Source: Stenotrophomonas sp. YIM B06876
GTDB taxonomy: Bacteria > Pseudomonadota > Gammaproteobacteria > Xanthomonadales > Xanthomonadaceae
NCBI RefSeq assembly: GCF_030711595.1
Contig: NZ_JAUJUJ010000003.1
Location: 103,992 to 167,991, forward strand
Length of the DNA stretch: 64,000 nucleotides
Direction: 5' to 3'
Part shown: positions 57,441-64,000 of the stretch, one piece after another
Numbering within the stretch: position 1 is the stretch's first letter
How the letters are laid out: every line of letters starts with the position of its first letter
Notes under the pieces: generated by a model
Seen by the model: only the letters and a program-made list of their open reading frames with translations
The model's database searches: none
Told to the model about the DNA's origin: nothing
Translations under genes and position numbers: made by a program

Positions 57441-58637
57441 TCAGTGTGCTGCGGGTGTCGGGTTGGGCGGCGGCGCGGCGCTCGCGGCCGTGTCCACTTT
57501 CACCTCCACCGACATGCCCGGACGCAGCCGCTTGGCCAGTGGCTGGCCGGGGTCGATGGCGATGCGGACCGGCAGGCGCTGCACCACCTTGGTGAAGTTG
57601 CCGCTGGCGTTGTCCGGGCGCAGCACGCTGAATTCCGAACCGGTGGCCGGGGCGATCCCCTCGATCCTGCCGGTCAGCTTCTGGCCCTGGAAGGCATCCA
57701 CGGTGAAGGTGGCCGGTTGCCCGATGCGCATGTTCCAGGTCTTGCCCTCCTTGAAATTGGCCACTACCCACAGCGTGTCCGGCACCAGGAACATCAGCTG
57801 TGAGCCGGCGGTGACGTACTGCCCCGGCCGCACCGAGGCTTCGCTGATCTGGCCGCCACGCGGGGCCACGATCACGGTGTTGGCCAGGTCGATCCTGGCC
57901 AGCTCCAGTTGCGCCTGCGCGGTTTCGACCTTGGCCTCCAGACCCTTGCGCGCGACCTCGGTGGCGAGCACCGATTCCTCGGCGATACGGATGGCGGCGT
58001 TGTCCTGGGCCACGCCGGCCTGCGCCGAGAGCGCACTGGCACGCAGCTTGTCGCGGTCATTCAGCGCGACCAGCTGCTGCGCGGCCAGGCTTTCGTAGCG
58101 TTTCAGCTCGGCCTGCGAACGGGTCAGTTCGGCCTGTCCGGCTGCCAGGTTGGCCCGGGCCGACGCCACCTGGGCCCGGTTCTGCGCAATGCTCTGGGTG
58201 GCGTTGGCCGACTGGGCGCGGGCGTTGTCCAGCTCTGCCTGCATCTGCGCCACCTTCTGCCGGTAGATCCGGTCGTCGATGCGCACCAGCGGCTGTCCTG
58301 CACGTACGTGCTGGAAATCCTTCACCAGCACCTGCGCCACGTAGCCGTTTACCTGGGGCGCCAGCACCGTGACCTGGCCGCGGACGTAGGCGTTGTCGGT
58401 AGTGATGATGCTGCTGTTGAACGGCCACAGCTGCCAGGCGCGCAGGATCAGCGAGATCCCGATCAGCGCCACCACGATCATGATCACCACGCTGCGATTG
58501 CTGGGCTTGATGTATTTGGGCGGGGCGGTCATCGCCGGTCCCGCCGGGTCGGGAGTTCCGGCATCGGTGGGAGGCGCGGGGGTGATGTCTTCGTCGCCGT
58601 CCGGCGGATCGGGCCGGTGGGTGGGAGTCTGGTTCAT
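57441..58637 (-). CDS. HlyD/EmrA family membrane fusion protein
   Basis: 398 residues. A Pro/Asp-rich cytoplasmic N-terminus, one membrane helix near 48-68, then the biotinyl-lipoyl-type halves (TTDNAYVRGQVTVLAPQVNG and LVRIDDRIYRQ), a long alpha-hairpin rich in Ala/Gln (about 120-240) and the beta-barrel part. This is the periplasmic adaptor of an EmrAB-type efflux pump. The partner transporter gene ends 7 nt upstream. No outer membrane channel is encoded beside it. Confidence 0.92.
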   Translation of the reverse strand: MNQTPTHRPDPPDGDEDITPAPPTDAGTPDPAGPAMTAPPKYIKPSNRSVVIMIVVALIGISLILRAWQLWPFNSSIITTDNAYVRGQVTVLAPQVNGYVAQVLVKDFQHVRAGQPLVRIDDRIYRQKVAQMQAELDNARAQSANATQSIAQNRAQVASARANLAAGQAELTRSQAELKRYESLAAQQLVALNDRDKLRASALSAQAGVAQDNAAIRIAEESVLATEVARKGLEAKVETAQAQLELARIDLANTVIVAPRGGQISEASVRPGQYVTAGSQLMFLVPDTLWVVANFKEGKTWNMRIGQPATFTVDAFQGQKLTGRIEGIAPATGSEFSVLRPDNASGNFTKVVQRLPVRIAIDPGQPLAKRLRPGMSVEVKVDTAASAAPPPNPTPAAH

Positions 58638-58644
58638 GGCGAAC

Positions 58645-60306
58645 TCATCGGGAAGGCGGCGGATTGGCCGGTGCGCAGGATGCTGCCGCTTTTCTATCAA
58701 GCACCGCGCGGCGGATCGCCATTGCCAGCGACCATGCCAGAAACGCCAGCGCCAGGCGCCCGCTCAAGGTGAAAACATCGTTGAACGCCAGCACGTTGGC
58801 CTCGCGCCGGGTGGTCTGGGCCAGTTGCGCCATGCCCTGGGCATTGCGCAGCACCGGATCGGTGATGAGTCTGGCGTAGACCTGCTGTTGCTGTTTCAGG
58901 CGTTGTGCGACCACCGCGTCGGCCGGGTTGAGTTGGCTGACCAGGTCGGTGGAATGCACCTGTTCCTGATGCAGCTGGTAGCTGCCCAGCACCGCCGAAC
59001 CGGCCAGGCCTGCCATCGTCTGGGTGATCGACAGCACCACCAGGAAGGTGACGACGTGGTCGGCGCCCTGTTTCAACGCCTGCTGGAAGCCGCGCATGAT
59101 CAGTGGCCCCATGAACATGCCGGCGCCGATGGATTCCAGCAGCTGGCTGACGAACAGGTCGTGCGGCCGGTCAAGGCTGGTGCGGCTCTGATCCAGCAAC
59201 GCGGCGCTGCCGAGCAGGGCAATGGCGATCAACAGCTGCGGAATCAGTGTTTTCGGCCCATACGAGATCGCGCTGGCGAGGATGCCGATGACGGTGCCGA
59301 GCAGGATCACGCCGAACAGCGGCTGCATCTGGTCCGGGCCCATTCCCAGCGTACGCATCAAGGTGACCACGCCGTAGGACTGCTCGGTGGTGAGGAAACG
59401 CAGCAGGAACGCGCCGAGGATGAAATGGAGGGTGGCGCCGCTGGCCAGCCAGCGCATCTGCAGCAACGGGTTGCGGCGGAAGTGCTCGATGAGGAAGGCG
59501 CTGGTGGTCAGCACGACCGAGCACACCAGCAGGTAGCCCAACCACGGCGTATCCAGCCACCAGCGGCTGTAGCCCTGTGCCATCACGATCACGAGCATGG
59601 CCACGGCCGGCGCCAGCAGCGCGAAGGTGAGGAAATCCAGCGGTTCGAACACCTGGATCTGCACTCCGGGCGGCAGCTTGAGCAGCACCACTGCGGCAAA
59701 GGCGCACAGCGCCAGTCCGGCCTCGAACAGGTACAGGTTGTGCCACTCGCCCAGGTCCAGCAGGCTCGGCGAGATCAGCCACGCCAGCGGCACCGCCAGC
59801 TGGCTCAGTCCCACTCCGACCACCAGCATCTTGCCGACGTAGCGGCGCGGCAGGGACTGCAGCAGGTACAGCGTCCCCAGGGTGGTGCATGCCGCGGCGG
59901 CAAAGCCGCTGGCCGCGCGCATCACCACCAGGGTTTCGAAGTTGCCGACAAACAGGTGCAGGAGCGCCAGCAGCGCATAGGCACCCAGACCGAGTTCGCA
60001 GAACAGGCGGATGCCGTACTGCTGGCGGAACTTGAAGGCCAGCAGATTGGTGGTGACGTTGACCATCGCATAGGCGGCGACCAGCCAGCTGCCCTGGGTC
60101 GGAGTCAGCCCCAGCTGGCCCTGGAAATAGGGCAGGTTGGCGCTGACCAGGGCATTGCCCAGTCCGCCGGTGATGCCCACCAGCAGGCCCACGCCGGCAT
60201 AGGCGATGCGGGTGCGCGGCGCATGCCACGGCATCGACGCCGAGCCGGGCATGGTCGGCTTCTCGTGTTCCTCCCAGTCGGGGACCGGCTTGAGGTAGCG
60301 GGTCAT
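58645..60306 (-). CDS. DHA2-type MFS efflux transporter (EmrB-like)
   Basis: 553 residues with about 14 membrane segments. ANLPYFQGQLGLTPTQGSWLV near residue 55 and LTTEQSYGVVTLMRTLGMGPDQ later match DHA2 drug:proton antiporters. The start ATG 60306 is followed by a charged 25-residue cytoplasmic stretch. It forms an operon with the HlyD/EmrA gene 7 nt downstream and presumably exports a toxic or drug-like compound. No regulator gene is adjacent. Confidence 0.92.
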   Translation of the reverse strand: MTRYLKPVPDWEEHEKPTMPGSASMPWHAPRTRIAYAGVGLLVGITGGLGNALVSANLPYFQGQLGLTPTQGSWLVAAYAMVNVTTNLLAFKFRQQYGIRLFCELGLGAYALLALLHLFVGNFETLVVMRAASGFAAAACTTLGTLYLLQSLPRRYVGKMLVVGVGLSQLAVPLAWLISPSLLDLGEWHNLYLFEAGLALCAFAAVVLLKLPPGVQIQVFEPLDFLTFALLAPAVAMLVIVMAQGYSRWWLDTPWLGYLLVCSVVLTTSAFLIEHFRRNPLLQMRWLASGATLHFILGAFLLRFLTTEQSYGVVTLMRTLGMGPDQMQPLFGVILLGTVIGILASAISYGPKTLIPQLLIAIALLGSAALLDQSRTSLDRPHDLFVSQLLESIGAGMFMGPLIMRGFQQALKQGADHVVTFLVVLSITQTMAGLAGSAVLGSYQLHQEQVHSTDLVSQLNPADAVVAQRLKQQQQVYARLITDPVLRNAQGMAQLAQTTRREANVLAFNDVFTLSGRLALAFLAWSLAMAIRRAVLDRKAAASCAPANPPPSR

Positions 60307-60907
60307 GGGGAGGACCCGCTGCCGCGGCCGACCAACCCGATGGGCAGCAGCCACATCGCCCGGCGCGCCGGTATTCCCCGCAGGTTACGGCCTTGGCCGC
60401 GAGGTACCGCGCGCGGCCGCAGCGCGCGCATCCCTCCGGCATGGCCGGGAAAATTGCGCTGGCGCGTCGCCGGGCCAACGGCGCGTTCGATCACCAGCGC
60501 CCGCGCGGCTTTGCGCCCGTGTTCGCCGAACACCGTATCGGTGGTATCAAGGATGTGCATGCACCGCACATCGGCGCCGGATCGGAGCCTTGTCATGGCG
60601 CAATTACACGGACAAATCTGTCGGCTTGCAATCGGGCTGGGTGGTGCCGGAAAAGTGGGCAAAGTCGCGGTTCAGCGGTATCGCATCAGCTTACAGATAC
60701 GCCGCGACACCCCGCGAATATGTGAAGGGCGCCGTCGAAGCAGGGCACGCAATGATGGCGGGATGCCGCAGGCCCCGGCCTGGCGGAAGCCGACGCATAT
60801 GGCCAGCCGATGCCGCGGGCAATCGGGACGCCGGGCTGATCTGGACGCTGGGCGTGCGGCAGGGCAGCGGCAACGACAGGCGGGACGTATGGAAACGTTG
60901 AAACAAG
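60307..60907. other. Long intergenic region, content unclear
   Basis: About 600 bp upstream of the efflux operon. A plus-strand frame contains NYTDKSVGLQSGWVVPEKW and SGIASAYRYAATPREYVKGA, which look more protein-like than the rest, but there is no good start and the end is Arg-rich. It may be the remains of a gene. No regulator was recognised. Confidence 0.4.
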
Positions 60908-60941
60908 AACGCCGCAGACGGCGCTGGTCATCTGCGGCGTT
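60908..60941 (-). terminator. Terminator of the TonB receptor gene
   Basis: AACGCCGCAGA at 60908-60918 with its complement at 60931-60941, 11-bp perfect stem; on the minus strand it is followed by a T-rich CTTGTTT. Confidence 0.7.
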
Positions 60942-60955
60942 GCGCCGGGCGCAAC

Positions 60956-63148
60956 TCAGAAGTAGGCGCGGATGCCGAAGGCGACGCCACGACCGGGCAG
61001 CGGCGCGAAGTCACGCAGCAGCGAGGTGTGCGGGCGCGCTTCGCGATTGGTCAGGTTGCTGCCGTCCAGGAACACTTCGTAGCTGTTGTTGGCGGAGCGG
61101 TTCCAGCGATAGGCGAAGTGGGCATCGACCAGGGTGTAGCCGTTGCTCGGCTGCTCGTTCTGCGCCACGTCCTGCTGGCGGCTGTAACGCACCGCGCCCA
61201 GCGAAGCGCGCCAGCCGTCATGCGACCAGCGCAGGTCGGCGCCGATCCGGGCCGGGGAAATACGGGGCAGGTAACCGCCATTGGCCAGCGCCACGGGGTA
61301 GCTGTGGGTGTGGTCGCCATGCGGCACGGCCAGATCGACGCTGCGGCTGCCGTTGCCATCCAGTTTCGCCTTCACATAATCACCGAACAGGCGCAGATCC
61401 CAGTCGCCGGCATCGCCCTGGAACATATGCACCAGCGCTTCGGCTTCGGCGCCCCTGAAGGTGGCGTCCTGCTGGGTCCAGGCGCGCACCGGCAGCCCCT
61501 GTTCGATCAAGCCGGTGTCGGCCAGGTAGATGAAGTCCTTGAACCGGGTCTGGTAGATCGCAGTGGTGAAATCGATCCGGTCGTTGTGGGCGTGCAGGCC
61601 CAGCTCCACGCGCCGGCCGCGTTCGGTGCGCAGGTTGGCATCGCCGATTTCCAGCGAGCGGGTGGCGATGTGCGGACCGGCGGCATACAGCTCTTCATTG
61701 GTCGGCGCGCGTTCGGAACTGTCCATGCCGACGCGCAGGTCGATGGCGTCGTTCACAGTCCAGATGCCGGCCGCCGACAGGTTGGTGGCGGCGAACGAGC
61801 GCTCACGGTCCGCGCCTTCAGGGGTGAGCTTGACCCGGTCGTGGCGGCCGCCCAGTTCCAGCTTGAACGGGCCGTACTGCTTTTCCTGCAAGACGAACAG
61901 GCCCAGATTGTTGGTGCCGGTGGTGGGGACGAATGCTTCCTCGCCACTGGCGCCGAACTTGCTGTTGCCGAACTGCAGGCCGAACGCGCCTTCCCAGCCG
62001 GCGACCGGCTGCTGTACCGCTTCCAGCCGGCCTTCGATGCCGCGATTGGTGAAGCGCGTGGACGGAATGCCGGCATCCAGCTCGGTGTGTTCGTAGTCGG
62101 TGTAGCCCGCGCGCAGATTCACATTCTTCAGGAACGCGGTCGGGTTGTAGGCGCCGGCTTTGAAGTCGAAGCGGTTCTGCACCATGTCGATGCGCACGTC
62201 GTGTTCGTCGCCCTGCCCGGCATCGTCGTGGCCGTGGTCGGCATGATCGTGGCCGTCGCCAGCGTCGTCGTGGGTATGTGCGCCGTTGGGAATGCCGTAG
62301 TTGCTGCGGTAGGTGCTGGCCGAAAAACCGAGATAGGCGCTCTCGCCGAGCCAGGTGGCGCCGACGCCGCCGGCCCGGGTGCGGATGGAACTGTTGGCGA
62401 GCTGGCCACGCACCGGGTCGGCGGCGGCCTCGGCATGGTCGTGGCCAAGGTCGTCCGCCACGTCCGGGGCCAGGGCTTCGCCGGGAATCCGGTAGTTCCC
62501 GCCATTGCGCACCAGCCCGTCGACATGCAGCACGACATTGCCGTTGACGCCATCGAGCCGGAACATGCCGCTGTGCTCGTCATTGACGCTGTTGCCGCGC
62601 AGTTCGGCGCGGCCGCTGAGCGGATGGTCGGGCAGCTCGGTGGCGATGCGGCCGTCGACCACATTGACCGCGCCGCCGATGGCGCCACTGCCGAACAGCA
62701 GCGTGGCCGGCCCCTTCAGCACTTCAATCTGGTCGGCCAGAAACGGCTCGATACTGGTGGCGTGGTCGGCGCTGACGGTGGAGGCGTCCATGTTGCCGAT
62801 GCCATTGGAAACCACGGCCACGCGCGGACCTTCCTGGCCGCGGATGATCGGACGGCCGACGCCCGGACCGAAATAGGTGCTCTGCACCCCCGGCAGCTTG
62901 GCGATGGTGTCCCCCAGGGTGCCGGTCTTCTGCTCGTTCAGGGCGTCGCCGGCCAGTACTTCGACCGGGCGGGCCAGTGATTCGACCGTGCCCTGCAGCG
63001 GCGAGGCGGTGACCTTGACCGCCGACAACTCGGTCAGGTGATGGCTCTGGCCATAGCTGTCGTCGGTTGCGGCATAGGCGCACGGGATCAGTGCCGCAAC
63101 GGCAAGAAAGAGGGTGTGTTGTTTCAGCAGCAGACGGGCAGAGGTCAT
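60956..63148 (-). CDS. TonB-dependent receptor, ZnuD-like with His-rich loop
   Basis: 730 residues from ATG 63148, with a signal peptide (LLLKQHTLFLAVAALIPCAYA). The plug domain has the PGVQSTYFGPGVGRPIIRG and EVLKGPATLLFGSGAIGG boxes. The barrel ends in aromatic Phe (GIRAYF). Loops near residues 235-245 (DLGHDHAEAAADP) and 288-315 (HTHDDAGDGHDHADHGHDD and on) are packed with His and Asp, as in the zinc receptor ZnuD. It is likely an outer membrane zinc importer. A Zur-box-like dyad lies upstream, shared with the divergent MerC-domain gene. Confidence 0.9.
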   Translation of the reverse strand: MTSARLLLKQHTLFLAVAALIPCAYAATDDSYGQSHHLTELSAVKVTASPLQGTVESLARPVEVLAGDALNEQKTGTLGDTIAKLPGVQSTYFGPGVGRPIIRGQEGPRVAVVSNGIGNMDASTVSADHATSIEPFLADQIEVLKGPATLLFGSGAIGGAVNVVDGRIATELPDHPLSGRAELRGNSVNDEHSGMFRLDGVNGNVVLHVDGLVRNGGNYRIPGEALAPDVADDLGHDHAEAAADPVRGQLANSSIRTRAGGVGATWLGESAYLGFSASTYRSNYGIPNGAHTHDDAGDGHDHADHGHDDAGQGDEHDVRIDMVQNRFDFKAGAYNPTAFLKNVNLRAGYTDYEHTELDAGIPSTRFTNRGIEGRLEAVQQPVAGWEGAFGLQFGNSKFGASGEEAFVPTTGTNNLGLFVLQEKQYGPFKLELGGRHDRVKLTPEGADRERSFAATNLSAAGIWTVNDAIDLRVGMDSSERAPTNEELYAAGPHIATRSLEIGDANLRTERGRRVELGLHAHNDRIDFTTAIYQTRFKDFIYLADTGLIEQGLPVRAWTQQDATFRGAEAEALVHMFQGDAGDWDLRLFGDYVKAKLDGNGSRSVDLAVPHGDHTHSYPVALANGGYLPRISPARIGADLRWSHDGWRASLGAVRYSRQQDVAQNEQPSNGYTLVDAHFAYRWNRSANNSYEVFLDGSNLTNREARPHTSLLRDFAPLPGRGVAFGIRAYF

Positions 63149-63236
63149 GAGGATTCCGTGGACTGTATTGTTACTGTGTATCACTCGGAGTGCGCAGTCA
63201 CCCCCATCTCCGGAGGTGGATGACAGCGGGGTCTGG

Positions 63237-63267
63237 GCGAATGTTATATTATTCCATAACGATTCGC
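63237..63267. promoter_or_regulatory. Zur-box-like dyad
   Basis: An AT-rich patch in GC-rich DNA. Left arm GCGAATGTTAT (63237-63247) and right arm ATAACGATTCGC (63256-63267) are inverted copies except for one extra base. Known gamma-proteobacterial Zur boxes have ATGTTAT and ATAACAT arms but closer together, so spacing is unusual. It sits between the zinc-type receptor and the MerC-domain gene. Confidence 0.5.
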
Positions 63268-63284
63268 CGACCCTGCTGGAAGTC

Positions 63285-63698
63285 ATGCCCTTGCTCTCCT
63301 CGATGCGTCATCTGCTGGATCGATTCGGCGCCACCGGCTCTTTGCTGTGCGCGGTGCATTGCGCGGTGATCCCGGTAGCGCTGGCGGCCGCTCCTTCGCT
63401 GGGGTTGTCGGTCTGGCTTGGCGATGGCGTGGAGCGGTCGCTGATCGTATTCGTCACGCTGCTGGGGCTTTCCAGCCTACTGTGGGGCTACCGGCTGCAT
63501 CGCACGCTGCACGCGTTGGGACTGTTGCTGGTCGGCTTGTCGGCGTTGTGGGCGGGCCTGCTGTATGCGCCGTTGCATCATTCGCCGATCCCGCATGCGG
63601 TGGTGATGACGCTGGGCGGGGTGTTGGTGGGGCTGGCGCACCTGGTGAACCTGCGCCTGAACCATGTGCATGTGCACGACGCCCGCTGCGCACATTAG
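63285..63698 (+). CDS. MerC domain membrane protein
   Basis: 137 residues, four hydrophobic segments. The first carries LLCAVHCAVIP (Cys22, Cys26), the metal-binding pair of MerC-type proteins. The C-terminus is His-rich (HVHVHDARCAH). MerC moves mercury in mercury-resistance operons; chromosomal relatives without other mer genes, beside zinc receptors, more likely act on zinc. The start ATG 63285 follows GGAAG; ATG 63303 is the alternative. The Zur-like dyad lies 18 nt upstream. Confidence 0.85.
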   Translation: MPLLSSMRHLLDRFGATGSLLCAVHCAVIPVALAAAPSLGLSVWLGDGVERSLIVFVTLLGLSSLLWGYRLHRTLHALGLLLVGLSALWAGLLYAPLHHSPIPHAVVMTLGGVLVGLAHLVNLRLNHVHVHDARCAH

Positions 63699-63805
63699 AA
63701 GGTCGCATGTTAGGCTTTCCCATCATGCGCGGGGCTGTCTGGGACGGTCTCGCCACGCCCGTTTCTGTGTGGGCAAACTGTATTTCAAACCAAGGAGTTG
63801 ACGAC

Positions 63806-63988
63806 ATGGGTAAGGGTGACCGCAAGACCGCCAAGGGCAAGCGTTTCAACGCCAGCTACGGCAATGCGCGCAATCACGTGGTGAGCAAGGTGGCCGTGGG
63901 CGCAGCTGCACCGGTCGCCAAGAAGACCGTCGCCAAGGCACCGGCCAAGAAGGTGGTAGCCAAGAAGACGGTGGCCAAGGCCGGTTGA
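63806..63988 (+). CDS. 30S ribosomal protein THX
   Basis: 60 residues, very basic. MGKGDRKTAKGKRFNASYGN is the THX (S31-type) signature; the tail is a run of Lys/Ala/Val (APAKKVVAKK), longer than in Thermus, as is usual in this family of bacteria. It binds the head of the small ribosomal subunit. AAGGAG precedes the ATG. The stop lies 12 bp from the window end. Confidence 0.9.
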   Translation: MGKGDRKTAKGKRFNASYGNARNHVVSKVAVGAAAPVAKKTVAKAPAKKVVAKKTVAKAG

Positions 63989-64000
63989 TCCGGAGCGGGC

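Overview
The window is about 64 kb of high-GC, densely packed chromosomal DNA from a gammaproteobacterium of the Xanthomonadaceae (Xanthomonas / Stenotrophomonas / Pseudoxanthomonas group; genus not resolved). The lineage call rests on four things: an aspartokinase fused to diaminopimelate decarboxylase; an overlapping murL-murD2 pair (the alternative D-glutamate route described in Xanthomonas oryzae); GTAG-headed REP-like palindromes of the kind common in Stenotrophomonas; and a probable effector with the C-terminal XVIPCD signal used by the Xanthomonadales antibacterial type IV secretion system. No rRNA, tRNA, CRISPR array, insertion sequence or prophage was seen.

Layout. 1-7.9 kb: core metabolism (lysine synthesis, MurL/MurD2, a dienelactone hydrolase-like enzyme, polyprenyl diphosphate synthase, SSB). 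8.0-18.2 kb: a decayed DUF2254 gene, then a peptide-use cluster with two exported S9 peptidases around a POT and an OPT peptide transporter, followed by a DUF819 membrane protein. 18.2-20.3 kb: a lower-GC pair made of an ankyrin-repeat lipoprotein and a class-3 lipase with XVIPCD, read as immunity and toxin. 20.3-27.5 kb: a tandem 70-bp repeat, cstA-ybdD, two pirins, aquaporin and gpmA. 27.5-34.5 kb: a cupin-alcohol dehydrogenase pair with an SDR gene remnant, an ackA-phosphoketolase operon, a VOC protein and a PAS/GGDEF remnant. 34.5-51.8 kb: M13 peptidase, a GNAT-mfd-HD-GYP operon, rlmJ, the creBCD envelope-stress system with a cre-tag-like site, a GNAT-nitrilase pair, an M28 peptidase, gltX and zur.

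52.0-55.5 kb is an accessory island of atypical composition between zur and an amidohydrolase. It holds one long gene of unknown family with PD-(D/E)xK nuclease-like residues near its C-terminus, about 730 bp without a recognisable gene, a strict array of 12-13 units of 21 bp each carrying a dyad, and a diverged GC-rich duplication. This is the least explained part of the window. 55.5-64 kb: amidohydrolase, an EmrAB-type efflux pair, a His-rich ZnuD-like TonB receptor divergent from a MerC-domain protein across a Zur-box-like dyad (Zur itself is encoded at 51.2 kb), and ribosomal protein THX.

Functional links seen: peptide hydrolysis plus uptake; phosphoketolase plus acetate kinase, giving ATP from sugar phosphates; CreBC regulating creD; Zur probably controlling the zinc receptor; and a toxin-immunity pair that would need a type IV secretion system encoded elsewhere.
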